A stretch of 64,000 bases of DNA, taken from assembly GCA_937859595.1 (NCBI GenBank), contig CALMAH010000029.1, positions 17,935-81,934 of the forward strand. Direction: 5' to 3'. The DNA comes from an uncultured Acidobacteriota bacterium. Lineage in GTDB: Bacteria > Acidobacteriota > Blastocatellia > Pyrinomonadales > Pyrinomonadaceae. Shown here piece after piece: positions 18,901 through 27,001 of the stretch (the first letter of the stretch is position 1; each line of letters opens with the position of its first letter). The notes under the pieces are model-generated. The model saw only the letters and a program-made list of their open reading frames with translations. It had not been told where the DNA came from and did not search any database. Both the position numbers and the translations under genes were made by a program.

Positions 18901-19262
18901 GTTTGAACCCCGCCGCATTTGCACAACCGGAAGCGGGACGGCAGGGAACGCTAGGGCGCAATTCGCTCCGGTCCTATTTTGTCAATCAGGTCGATCTGGC
19001 GATCAGGCGGCAGCTTCGATTCTCTGAGCGATATCGGCTTCAGTTGAGGCTTGAGGCATTCAACGCTTTCAACAACGCAAATTTCAATACGCCCGCCTCG
19101 TCTTTTGGCTTTCCCGGATTTGGCGTCAGCACCGCAATGCTGGGCCGCGGGTTGAGCGGGAACACGGCGACCACGCAGACCAGCCCCAGCCCCGGGTTCA
19201 ATTCGCTTTACCAGGTCGGCGGCCCGCGTTCGCTGCAGCTTTCGGCGCGGTTCTCATTTTAG
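15942..19262 (+). CDS. Oar-type TonB-dependent outer-membrane receptor
   Basis: 1106 residues. A signal peptide (to VFGQS, about residue 22) is followed by a carboxypeptidase-regulatory-like sandwich (TLTGRVTDPSRAPVPGAIVTA...ATYRINVAATGF, about 25-115). A plug domain follows (VGTVIDRNFVSNLPLNGRSFQTLIELTPGV, FTVDGVSANVG), then a 22-strand-type barrel ending in SLQLSARFSF with the terminal Phe used for outer-membrane insertion. Such receptors import metal chelates, peptides or glycans using TonB energy. The gene is followed after 9 bases by rpmB and then merC, which suggests a metal-limitation role, perhaps zinc. The ribosome site is weak. An imperfect AACA...TGTT inverted repeat lies at about 15877-15892, but no operator can be claimed. 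Confidence 0.88.
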   Translation: MRNKIYLSFLTILFLVPSVFGQSNATLTGRVTDPSRAPVPGAIVTATNRATNAEYTAATNREGNYVFPQLPPATYRINVAATGFKQAGREELAVTVAGTTTQHFSLEVAGPEEEILITDTADLVERESGAVGTVIDRNFVSNLPLNGRSFQTLIELTPGVVLAPSTIQNSGQFSINGNRTNSNYFTVDGVSANVGSATNAQFYQQAGGTLPALSITGGTNSLASVESVQEFRVQTSSYAAEFGRQPGGQISIVTRSGGNDFNGSVYNYFRNEALDANDWFENVAGRPRRKLRQNNFGGAVGGRLFLPWFGESPRMIWDGRDRSFFFFSYEGLRLTQPQTNVLTARVPSLAARQAAPEPFRQVLNAFPLPNAPALAGDPADTERYIAALSYPTRIDALSIRLDHRLTDRVTLFGRWNRAPSNSRFRSFPSQENAFESNLSTLTVGTSWILSSRVTNDLRVNFSRNRGLFEFRGIEVDGGVLPPDNLLFPSIYPRETSAVSLQLSTGASGVSSANLTQGNALGTRQRQFNIVENLSVVAGSHILKLGADFRRLKPGSDTRQVSVNYVWNTVASRASGIPTSISLQAFQPVTDFFVDNFSLFAQDTWKVTPRLTLTFGLRWELNPPLSGKRLPYQIDGLDDPLTAVLAPPNTKQWNTEYDNFAPRFGIAYTVSDRMNLVLRGGYGIFYDLNTGTALRGYSSFPYNTTRTITDPAQRVFPANPADLFLPPFLDASPPPYSSNFYVFDRNLKLPYSHQWNLSMEKGLGRSQSVTVSYVGSASRQLLRAEQRRNFNAPYVADRYCPAGQPNPPPFCTPPQPIIEINPAIFGPANLTSGPIAAGSFVSVTRNGTKADYHALQAQFQRRLSRGFQAIASYTFSRSMDDVSDETFTGIPIADQILSLERGRSNFDVPHNFTAAATYDIPVFLSGNAARVLLGGWSFDAIFRLRSGLPFSVVTQSFDVFNVGTSRRVDVVVGQPFWIDDATVPGGRRLNPAAFAQPEAGRQGTLGRNSLRSYFVNQVDLAIRRQLRFSERYRLQLRLEAFNAFNNANFNTPASSFGFPGFGVSTAMLGRGLSGNTATTQTSPSPGFNSLYQVGGPRSLQLSARFSF

Positions 19263-19271
19263 GAGGATGAA

Positions 19272-19508
19272 ATGGCAAAGCGATGTCAGGTGACCGGCAA
19301 AAAGCCGATGTCCGGAAATAACGTTTCCCACGCAAACAACAAGACGAAGCGCAGGTTTCTCCCAAATCTGCAAAAGAAGCGGTTTTGGTCCGAGGAAGAA
19401 GGACGGTGGATAAAGCTGACCGTTTCGGCCCGGGCGATAAAGACCATTACAAAAAGGGGGTTTGACAGCGTGCTTCGCGAGATGCGTGCCCGCAGGGAGA
19501 AGGTCTAG
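19272..19508 (+). CDS. rpmB: 50S ribosomal protein L28, zinc-free form
   Basis: 78 residues: [20 protein letters not shown], then [15 protein letters not shown], matching bacterial L28 closely and at normal length. Only one cysteine is present, so the CxxC ribbon of zinc-binding L28 forms is missing. In several phyla, zinc-free L28 paralogues are induced by zinc starvation through Zur, but some species have only this form. AGGAGG stands 5 bases before the ATG. It lies 9 bases after a TonB receptor and 2 bases before merC, an unusual place for a ribosomal gene that normally pairs with rpmG. Confidence 0.95.
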   Translation: MAKRCQVTGKKPMSGNNVSHANNKTKRRFLPNLQKKRFWSEEEGRWIKLTVSARAIKTITKRGFDSVLREMRARREKV

Positions 19509-19510
19509 GC

Positions 19511-19930
19511 ATGGGTGTAGAGATAACGGAAGTGAACAACGGACTGGGTCGTTTCGAAAGGCTTGCGACGGCCGCGTCGGTATTTTGTGCCGTCGAGTGT
19601 GCGGCAAAGCCATTCGCGATCATTTTGTTGCCGCTGTTCGGGGTCAAGCTGGTCGATTCAGAACTGCTTGAACTTGCGATCATCGGGCTGGTCTTCGTGC
19701 TCGGGCTTGGAAGCATCGCCCATCGCTTCTTTACCCGGCACCGCAGCTACCGGCCGATGATCGTATTTTTCGCGGGCTTCGCGGCACTTGCCTCGGCCCA
19801 CTTCGTTTTGGAAGAGGAAACAATGGCGGGCCTTGCCGTCGCCATCGCCGGGGCTGCCTTGATCGCCGTATCACAATTCATGAATCGCCGCGTCGGCAAG
19901 GACTGCTGCGAATTTCACGCCGCAAACTAA
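19511..19930 (+). CDS. MerC-family membrane protein
   Basis: 139 residues with four likely membrane helices. The first helix holds the metal-thiol pair in FCAVECAAKPF (Cys-x3-Cys), as in MerC mercury transporters. The C terminus has a second Cys pair (GKDCCEFH) suited to handing over a thiophilic metal. There are no merA, merT or merR genes nearby. Its place two bases after rpmB argues for a general soft-metal role such as zinc handling rather than mercury resistance. The family name is fairly secure, the substrate is not. Confidence 0.8.
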   Translation: MGVEITEVNNGLGRFERLATAASVFCAVECAAKPFAIILLPLFGVKLVDSELLELAIIGLVFVLGLGSIAHRFFTRHRSYRPMIVFFAGFAALASAHFVLEEETMAGLAVAIAGAALIAVSQFMNRRVGKDCCEFHAAN

Positions 19931-19957
19931 ATTACAAAGATAGGAAGGGATAGCACT

Positions 19958-20578
19958 ATGAGAAAAATACTGATCTTTACATTTATCGCCGCGACAGCTT
20001 TAACTTCGGCGTTTGCACAAAGGAACGACGAAAAGGGAATGCCACTTTTCTGGATCCGTGAGGATGGAAAGTATGGCTACATCGATAAGACCGGAAAGGT
20101 CGTTATCGCTCCGCAGTATGAAAATACGATGGGCTTTAGCGAAGGGCTTGCGGCCACAAAAAAGGATGGCAAGTATGGCTACATCGATACAAAAGGGAAA
20201 TGGGTGATCAAGCCGCAGTTCGACTTTACCTATAAATTCTCTGACGGCCTGGCGATGGTCAGGGTTGGAAAGCAGTATGCCTGGATCGATAAGACGGGCA
20301 AGATGGTAATTCAACCGCGTGACTACGACGAAGTAGCCCGAGGTTTTTCAGAGGGCAGGCTGGCAGTAAAGAAAGACGGTAAGTGGGGCTATATCGACAA
20401 AACGGGCCGCACTGTTACCGAGGCCAGGTACAAGAAGGCATCCTCGTTCAACGGCGGCGTCGCCCAGGTCGAGACCGACGACGGCATGCACCATTGGATA
20501 AACGCAGAAGGCAAGATCATCTGGAGCCAGAACCCGGATGAAAAGAAACCCTCGGGTGCGAGCCATACCAGTCATTAG
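19958..20578 (+). CDS. Secreted WG-repeat protein
   Basis: 206 residues. A signal peptide (LIFTFIAATALTSAFAQ) precedes at least four WG (KWG) repeats of about 33 residues, each with the pattern GKYGYIDKTGKVVI.PQY....FSEGLA. Copies begin near residues 33, 67, 103 and 142, with a degenerate last copy ending in WINAEGKIIW. WG repeats form beta-rich surfaces that bind proteins. AGGAAGGGA stands upstream of the ATG. It follows merC by 27 bases but has its own strong ribosome site and a hairpin after it, so its link to the upstream operon is uncertain. Confidence 0.88.
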   Translation: MRKILIFTFIAATALTSAFAQRNDEKGMPLFWIREDGKYGYIDKTGKVVIAPQYENTMGFSEGLAATKKDGKYGYIDTKGKWVIKPQFDFTYKFSDGLAMVRVGKQYAWIDKTGKMVIQPRDYDEVARGFSEGRLAVKKDGKWGYIDKTGRTVTEARYKKASSFNGGVAQVETDDGMHHWINAEGKIIWSQNPDEKKPSGASHTSH

Positions 20579-20604
20579 TGACTACTGTCTTTAGACGATC
20601 TGAT

Positions 20605-20637
20605 GCCCTGAGAGACGGTGTTTTCGTCTTTCAGGGC
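20605..20637 (+). terminator. Hairpin after the WG-repeat gene
   Basis: GCCCTGAGAGACG pairs with CGTCTTTCAGGGC around a short T-rich loop, 27 bases past the stop. The stem is long and stable but the following CATTTCA is a poor T-run, so it may be a 3' stability hairpin as much as a terminator. Confidence 0.6.
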
Positions 20638-20787
20638 CATTTCATATAGAAGAGCCTCTGCACTATGAAACCCACGCGTCGAAAGGTGCGTATTTTCCTC
20701 GTAGCCTGCCTGTTTCCGAAAACTAACACTTGCGGTTCGGCAGCAAAATCCCGCACAATGGTCATAAAATAATTTCAGGAGAAATAG

Positions 20788-22626
20788 ATGTTTAAACGAG
20801 AGAGAGTCGTATTCTTACTAATTGTCAGCCTTTTGGTTCCGGGGGCTGCGTTCGCACATCCGGGCTCGGCGGTAGAAAATGCGGCAGTTGACCGGATCCG
20901 CGACGAGGGGATGAACCGGTCCCAGGCGATGGCGACGATGCATTATCTCAGCGATGTGATCGGCGCCCGGCTCACGAATTCACCGGCACAGCGACGAGCG
21001 AACCAATGGACAAAAGAACAGCTCGAAAAATGGGGGATGAAAAATGCCGCCATCGATCCGTGGGGCGAATTTGGCCGCGGATGGGAGCTGAAGCGATTCA
21101 AGTCCACTGTAAAGATAGGGGAGGAATTTGTTGCCTTCCGTACATATCCAAAGGCGTGGTCGCCCTCGACCAACGGCGCCATCACGGGCGATGTGGTCTA
21201 TGTTGACGCAACGGACGAGGCGGGGCTCGAAAAATATAAAGGCAAGTTGAAGGGAGCGATCGTTTTGATGGCCCCGGAGCGTGCCGTAAGGCCAAATTTT
21301 GAACCGCTGGCATCGCGTGTCTCCGATGAAGAACTTGCGAAACTGGAAGAGGCGAGGCCTCAGGACAACGTCCAGCAAAATCGCGGGCGTACCGCGGCAA
21401 CGGCCGGCGGAAACCAGGGAGCGATGCAGTTCAATCAGCGGAAGAACCGCTTCTATTTTGAAGAGGGAGCCGCGGTCCTGGTCGAGCCGAGCATGGGAAC
21501 CGATTCGGGCACGATCCGTGTGATGGGGGCAATGGCGGCGCCGATACAGCCAGGACAGCAGGCAGGGCCCGGCGGTCCGTTTGGCGGAATGCGCGTTTAT
21601 TCGAAGGACGCCGCCCCGACCATTCCTCAGCTTGTCGCCGAGACCGAACAATATAACCGCATCTACCGTTTGGTGAAGGCGGGGATCCCGGTCAAAATGA
21701 CGGTCGATATCGAGGCACAGTTCTTTGATGATGACCTGCAGGGCTATAACACTATCGCCGAGATACCGGGCACCGACCTCGCGGACGAAGTTGTGATGAT
21801 CGGCGGCCATCTTGATTCGTGGCACGCCGGAAACGGCTCTACGGATAATGGGGCTGGCGTTACCGTCGCAATGGAGGCGATGCGGATACTGGCGGCTACC
21901 GGCCTCAAACCTCGTCGCACCATCCGGGTCGCTCTGTGGACCGGTGAGGAACAGGGGCTGTTGGGTTCGAGAGGTTACGTGGCGAAGAACTTTGCAGAGC
22001 TGGAGCCGGCGGCGCCCGGAACACCGGCATCGCAGCGAAAGCTCATCAAGAAGCCTGCTTTTGACAAATTCTCTGCTTACTACAATCTCGACAATGGTAC
22101 GGGCCAGATACGCGGTATCAATATGCAGGGCAACGAACAGCTAAGGCCGATATTTCGCGGATGGTTCGAGCCGTTCCACGAAATCGGCGCAGCCACCGTA
22201 AGTGCCAATTCCGTTGGCGGCACCGACCACCTAGCCTTTGACGGCGTTGGGTTGCCGGGCTTTCAGTTCATACAGGATCCGATCGAGTATTTCGGCCGAA
22301 CGTGGCACACTACCCAGGACGTTGCCGATCGTACGATCGAGGAAGACCTGAAACGTTCGGCCGTGATAATGGCGACCTTCGCCTACAACACGGCGATGAT
22401 GGACGAACGGCTCCCCAGAAAGTCGGGCCCGGATGCAGCTTTTGCATCATTTATGTCGAACTATGATCTGCTTGCCCTGAGCGAAGAGGCGGGGTTCCGA
22501 AGCCTCGGACTTGGCAGCCAGATCTGCGGTTTTCATCTGACACCGGAGGAATTGCCTTACGGATTTCCGGCGTTCCTGACCCTTAGTACGAATGTCAACG
22601 ACTATTCGCTGCAACACGCCGAATAG
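20788..22626 (+). CDS. Secreted M28-family zinc aminopeptidase
   Basis: 612 residues. The signal peptide ends at FAHPG (about residue 24). The M28 core is in the second half: GGHLDSWHAGNGSTDNGAG supplies the first zinc His and the bridging Asp, WTGEEQGLLGSRGYV the catalytic and ligand Glu pair, VGGTDHLAF the second Asp, and RTWHTTQD the last His. Between signal and core is a PA-like insertion with a Gln/Gly-rich stretch (about residues 205-260). The enzyme should trim peptides in the periplasm or outside. AGGAGA precedes the ATG and a good terminator follows, so it is probably a single-gene transcript. Confidence 0.93.
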   Translation: MFKRERVVFLLIVSLLVPGAAFAHPGSAVENAAVDRIRDEGMNRSQAMATMHYLSDVIGARLTNSPAQRRANQWTKEQLEKWGMKNAAIDPWGEFGRGWELKRFKSTVKIGEEFVAFRTYPKAWSPSTNGAITGDVVYVDATDEAGLEKYKGKLKGAIVLMAPERAVRPNFEPLASRVSDEELAKLEEARPQDNVQQNRGRTAATAGGNQGAMQFNQRKNRFYFEEGAAVLVEPSMGTDSGTIRVMGAMAAPIQPGQQAGPGGPFGGMRVYSKDAAPTIPQLVAETEQYNRIYRLVKAGIPVKMTVDIEAQFFDDDLQGYNTIAEIPGTDLADEVVMIGGHLDSWHAGNGSTDNGAGVTVAMEAMRILAATGLKPRRTIRVALWTGEEQGLLGSRGYVAKNFAELEPAAPGTPASQRKLIKKPAFDKFSAYYNLDNGTGQIRGINMQGNEQLRPIFRGWFEPFHEIGAATVSANSVGGTDHLAFDGVGLPGFQFIQDPIEYFGRTWHTTQDVADRTIEEDLKRSAVIMATFAYNTAMMDERLPRKSGPDAAFASFMSNYDLLALSEEAGFRSLGLGSQICGFHLTPEELPYGFPAFLTLSTNVNDYSLQHAE

Positions 22627-22648
22627 AACGATCGAGGTAATAAATGAA

Positions 22649-22682
22649 AAGGCTGTCCGGATCTCTCGGGCAGCCTTTTGTA
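22649..22682 (+). terminator. Intrinsic terminator of the M28 peptidase gene
   Basis: AAGGCTGTCC (22649-22658) pairs with GGGCAGCCTT (22668-22677), one G-T pair, followed by TTGT. It stands 23 bases after the stop and also separates this gene from the convergent cheA operon. Confidence 0.8.
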
Positions 22683-22729
22683 TATTTCTTCGCGAACGTT
22701 TCACGTTGGCGGAAGCCCGGCATGTTGCC

Positions 22730-25489
22730 TTAGGCATCGGCGAGGCTTTGTATCTTTTGTATCAGTTCCCAATCGCTATATGGCTTGACCAGATATTCCG
22801 AGACACCGGCGGAGAATGCCTTTTCGCGATGTTTGTCGCCGGCACGCGAGCTGATGACGATAACAGGAATATGCTTCAGATTTTCATCGGATTTGAGCGA
22901 CGACACCAACTCAAAGCCGCCCATTCGGGGCATTTCGATGTCGCTGAGAATAACGGCCGGGAGATCGTTTGCTGCGGCGAGTGTCTCGAGGGCGTCCACA
23001 CCGTCCTTGGCAGTTACCACTTCCCATCCCGCTCCCTTTATCACCTTTGAGGTCATCAGACGGACGCTCGGGCTGTCGTCTACCACCATCACTGTCAGCG
23101 TACCCGCTTTTTCAGATTCGGCGGGCTCTTCGATCTTTGGTTCTGGCTTTTCCGTGACAAGATAAGGGACGTCAAGAATGGTTACCAGCTGGCCGTTTCC
23201 GAGAATTGCAGCGCCCAATATCCCGCGGGTGGAATCGAGCGGCCTGCCCAGCGGCTTTATCACGATCTCTTCTGAGCGGACAACGCTATCGACGGCGATG
23301 GCAAAAGACCCTGCCGACGTCTCGACCAAAAATGCCGTTACCGGACGGCCGACATTCAGTCGAGCCTCCATTCGCAAGATCTCTTCTATGTGGCGAAGCC
23401 CATATTCTTTCCCGCCGACCTTGCAAACATAGCCCGTACCGTTTTTCGTTATGTCGCCGGGTTCGATCTCTGCGACCTGGCTAACCAGCTTGAAGGGGAT
23501 CGCGAAAGTGTTCTGCCCTGAACGGACAAGCAGGGCTGTGGTGACCGCAAGTGGGAGCGGCATCCTTACCGTGAACTTTGTACCCTTGTGAGCGACGGAG
23601 TCGATGGAGATGGTCCCCTTCTTTGATTCGATGCTGTCCTTAACGATGTTCATCCCCACACCGCGGCCGGCGTTGAGATTGAGCTTTTGCGCGGTCGTCA
23701 GCCCCGGAAGAAAGATCAAGTCGTTCGCCTGATCGTCCGACATCGAATCGGCCACCTGCCGCGAGATAACGCCCGCCATCACGGCCCTTTCCTTTAATGC
23801 CCCGGTAGCAATGCCGCCTCCGTCGTCGGAGACCGTGAGAACTATGTGCGTCTCTTCGCTGGCCAGCCGGACATTTATCCTGCCGGTCTCTGATTTGCCC
23901 AAAAGCCGCCGCATCTCCGGAAATTCGATACCGTGGACCACGGCGTTCTTAAGCAGATGAAGAAGTGGTTCGATAAGCGAGTCGAGGATCTGCGTATCGA
24001 CCTCGAGTTCCTGATTTTCCAGAAAAACCTCGGCCTTCTTGCCTTCTTCGTCACACGTAACGCGGACGGCGCGGTCAAGCCGGGTCTTGAGCGAGCCAAA
24101 TGCCACCAGCCTTATACGCATCACTTTTTCCTGGATGGCGTCGATAAGCTTTCGCTGCTGTTCAAATAAGGTTCCGAGGTCCTCTTTTAGCGCCTCAAGC
24201 GAGGTGTTTATCGCAAAGGTATCGCTGGACGTTTCGGTAAGCTCGCGGATCGCTTGGTGAAACTCGGTGTAGCGGTCAAACTCGAGGCTGTCGAATTGGT
24301 CCGCGTCAGCGTCGATCAGATTGTCGCGGTTTGGGCCGGAGACGGCCACATTCGGGCCGATGCCGCGGTCGGTCTCCAACATCGCAGCCTCAAAATCGAC
24401 CTCGAGCCGGGTGTTGGTCGATTGCAGCCGGCGTGTCGCATTGTGCAGGTCGTCTATCTGCTGATCGAACTCCGACAACCGCTGTTCGAACACGGAGCGG
24501 CTGATGACCAGGTCGCGGATTATTCCGACCAGGTCGTCCAGTTTGTCCAGCGAGACGCGCACTATGGCTCGGGTCTCGGCACGCGGCTGGGCTTCCTTTT
24601 CATGCTCGGGCTGTTCGGCCAGGACAGGGACCACAACGGGCGCAGCGGCCGGCGGGGAGGCTTCGGGTTCCTCAAAGGCCTGGAGCGCAAGATCAAATTC
24701 TTCGTGGAGCTGAGCGACTGTAGCGGCAAGAAACGATGTATTTTCGCCGGCGGCCATCGCTTTCAAACAATCGGTCGCCGTCAAAAGTAGTGGAATTATC
24801 TGCTCGTTGTTGCCGCTTTCGGTTTCGACCAGCCTATCGAGCAGGTCTTCCACGCGATGGGCAAGTTCGCTCGGCTTTTTCAGTCCGACTATACCCGCAG
24901 AGCCTTTGAACGTGTGTGCGTTCCGGCGTATCTCCCACAGCGCCTCTTTGTCGTCGGGACGCGAGACCAGCCTGGCAAGATTCGTCTCGATATTCTTGAG
25001 CAGGTCGTCCGCCTCTTCGGCAAAGACCTCCAGAAGTTCGGCATCGACCTCGAAATCATCAGCGTCGTCGGAGGGCCATTCGTCATCGGATCCGCCGTAC
25101 TCGGCTTCCTCCTGAGAGAGATTCTCAAAACCTTCGTCAACCAACTGAGAGAGCCCGAGCGTGAAATCATCCTGGCTCATTCTGATACCGGCGAGTATGG
25201 ACTCGAGCGTCGATACCTTGTCGAGGATCACACGGACATGTTCGTTCTTTACATCGAACGATGGATCCGCGCTGGCACCGATGTCCGCGACAAGATCGAG
25301 AGCGGCCGTACGGACTTCCTCAAGTTCCAGTTCCGATGCCGTCCGGGCGAGTTCGTTCATCCGTCTCAACGGTATATCCAGCAGCGTTCGCGAACCGAGG
25401 TCCTGTGCAAACATCAGCAACCCGCCCCTGACGCCGTGGAGCACGATCTCAGATTCGTCGAGAAAATTTTGGAGTCGTTCAAGTTCCAT
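22730..25489 (-). CDS. cheA: CheA-type chemosensory histidine kinase with C-terminal receiver
   Basis: 919 residues from ATG 25489, which begins right after the upstream transducer stop; a longer open frame upstream has no homology. Order: an N-terminal helical region, an Hpt domain with phospho-His in NAHTFKGSAGIVG (about residue 192), a dimerisation helix pair (VSLDKLDDLVGIIRDLV), and an HATPase with LLKNAVVHGIE, VSDDGGGI and NAGRGVGMNIVK. A CheW-like domain and a receiver (phospho-Asp near 848 in LSDIEMPRMGGF, Lys in YLVKPY) follow. This is the ChpA/PilL/FrzE-like hybrid layout used for twitching or gliding control. All catalytic boxes look intact. It is the last gene of a five-gene minus-strand operon. 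Confidence 0.93.
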   Translation of the reverse strand: MELERLQNFLDESEIVLHGVRGGLLMFAQDLGSRTLLDIPLRRMNELARTASELELEEVRTAALDLVADIGASADPSFDVKNEHVRVILDKVSTLESILAGIRMSQDDFTLGLSQLVDEGFENLSQEEAEYGGSDDEWPSDDADDFEVDAELLEVFAEEADDLLKNIETNLARLVSRPDDKEALWEIRRNAHTFKGSAGIVGLKKPSELAHRVEDLLDRLVETESGNNEQIIPLLLTATDCLKAMAAGENTSFLAATVAQLHEEFDLALQAFEEPEASPPAAAPVVVPVLAEQPEHEKEAQPRAETRAIVRVSLDKLDDLVGIIRDLVISRSVFEQRLSEFDQQIDDLHNATRRLQSTNTRLEVDFEAAMLETDRGIGPNVAVSGPNRDNLIDADADQFDSLEFDRYTEFHQAIRELTETSSDTFAINTSLEALKEDLGTLFEQQRKLIDAIQEKVMRIRLVAFGSLKTRLDRAVRVTCDEEGKKAEVFLENQELEVDTQILDSLIEPLLHLLKNAVVHGIEFPEMRRLLGKSETGRINVRLASEETHIVLTVSDDGGGIATGALKERAVMAGVISRQVADSMSDDQANDLIFLPGLTTAQKLNLNAGRGVGMNIVKDSIESKKGTISIDSVAHKGTKFTVRMPLPLAVTTALLVRSGQNTFAIPFKLVSQVAEIEPGDITKNGTGYVCKVGGKEYGLRHIEEILRMEARLNVGRPVTAFLVETSAGSFAIAVDSVVRSEEIVIKPLGRPLDSTRGILGAAILGNGQLVTILDVPYLVTEKPEPKIEEPAESEKAGTLTVMVVDDSPSVRLMTSKVIKGAGWEVVTAKDGVDALETLAAANDLPAVILSDIEMPRMGGFELVSSLKSDENLKHIPVIVISSRAGDKHREKAFSAGVSEYLVKPYSDWELIQKIQSLADA

Positions 25490-25490
25490 T

Positions 25491-26996
25491 TCAATTGATG
25501 AACCGTGCGGGCTCTTCGTGTTCGGGGCGTGCCGGAGGCATATCCGCCGGCAGCTTGAATGGTGCCACGGACGATTGGAGGTCAGCCGAAAGCTGGACAA
25601 GCATCCTGACCGATTCAGAGGCACGTCTCGAGCTAAGATGGATTAGCTCGGTGACCTGAGAAATGTCGGACATTGCACCGGTCAGGTCTTCGGATACCCT
25701 GGCGTGGGAACGAGTCGATTCGGAGATGTTTCGTATCAGATCGGCGAGTTCGCTGGAGACACGTTCGATCTCGACGAGCGAGCGGCCGGCCTTTTCGGCG
25801 GATGCGGACCCGAGCGTGACCTCGCGAATGGTCTCTTCCATCGAGGAAACGGCCTCCTTGGTCTCGACATTTATCGTATGTGTAAGCGTGGAGATCTGTT
25901 TTGTCAGTTTGTTCGAGCGTTCGGCAAGGCGTTCGACCTCTTCGGCGACCGAACCGAATCCGGGGCCGTTCCCTCCGCCGGCAGCTGCCTGCAGCGAAGC
26001 ATTAAGGGCGAGAACGCTGGTGCGGTCCGAAAGGTCGTCGATGAGAGCCACGATCTGGCTGATCTCCTGCGAGCGTTCGCCGAGCCGCTTGATGCGTTTT
26101 GCCGTTTCCTGTACCTGTTTGCGAATGGCGTTCATCGCCTGAATATTCTCGCGGGCGGCCTGTACGCCGATGCGGGCGTTCTTGAGCGAATCGCCGGCAA
26201 CGCGTGCAGAGATCGAACTGTTCTCCGAGACGGCCTGGATCTGCTCGGCCATGTTGGCAATGGACGTCTTTGTCCTTGCTATTTGTGAAGATTGGGCGCT
26301 GCTGCCTCGGGTAAGCTGTTCGGTGGTCTCGTTTATCGCCTCGGCAGTGTTGCCGACCCTGAGCGTCACGTCCTTAACCTGTTTGATAAGCGAACGCAGG
26401 CTGCGGGTCATAGAATTGAATGCCACGGCGATCTCACCCGTGATCTCGGGCGATACCTCCGCTGAAACGGTCAGGTCGCCCTTTGAAACGTCCGAAACTT
26501 CGCTGAGCAGCTTCATCACTGAACGTTCCAGCCGATCGCGGCTCTCGCGTGTCTGTATCGACCCGCCCAGTTTACCGATCATCGAGCGAAAGGCCTTGCC
26601 AAGTTCGTCACGCTCGGAAAACAGATCGTTGTGCGAATCCAGTTGGCCTTCAGCGATGCGTTCGGCGAGACGGGCGTGATGCCTGAGATACTGTGAGATG
26701 GCCCGCAACTCCTCGGTCAGTTCGTCGGTCGGATCGTCGTCGAAAAGCTGTCCCCTCGCGAGCGAAGCGGCGATCTCGCGAGCATTCTCTATGCTCCGTC
26801 GCGTTCGGGAAAGGTGGAAAAGAAATGCACCGATAGAAATAGTACAAAGAACAACGGCTAGCCCGAGCGAAAGGTAGGCCTCAGGCCCGGGGCCGTCAGC
26901 AGAGGCAGAGAAGAAAAGCACCGCACCCGCAAGCAGTAGCAAAACTCCTGCGACGGCACAGGCTTTGAGGACTAGGTTCCATAGGGCGGTTTCCAT
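25491..26996 (-). CDS. Methyl-accepting chemotaxis protein, PilJ-like
   Basis: 501 residues. Two N-terminal membrane helices (about 10-31 and 40-62) with almost no periplasmic loop between them, then two HAMP-like helical segments (about 65-130 and 150-215), then the signalling coiled coil. The hairpin tip reads DDLSDRTSVLALNASLQAAAG...GFGSVAEEVERLAERS, close to the conserved kinase-control tip, so it should couple to CheW and CheA. The missing periplasmic sensor means that the input is probably cytoplasmic, intramembrane or through a partner such as a pilin. It ends one base before the cheA ATG. Confidence 0.9.
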   Translation of the reverse strand: METALWNLVLKACAVAGVLLLLAGAVLFFSASADGPGPEAYLSLGLAVVLCTISIGAFLFHLSRTRRSIENAREIAASLARGQLFDDDPTDELTEELRAISQYLRHHARLAERIAEGQLDSHNDLFSERDELGKAFRSMIGKLGGSIQTRESRDRLERSVMKLLSEVSDVSKGDLTVSAEVSPEITGEIAVAFNSMTRSLRSLIKQVKDVTLRVGNTAEAINETTEQLTRGSSAQSSQIARTKTSIANMAEQIQAVSENSSISARVAGDSLKNARIGVQAARENIQAMNAIRKQVQETAKRIKRLGERSQEISQIVALIDDLSDRTSVLALNASLQAAAGGGNGPGFGSVAEEVERLAERSNKLTKQISTLTHTINVETKEAVSSMEETIREVTLGSASAEKAGRSLVEIERVSSELADLIRNISESTRSHARVSEDLTGAMSDISQVTELIHLSSRRASESVRMLVQLSADLQSSVAPFKLPADMPPARPEHEEPARFIN

Positions 26997-27001
26997 TATT
27001 C

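Noticed and set aside
19511..19930. Mercury-resistance operon
   Set aside because: MerC is present but no merA, merT, merP or merR is nearby.
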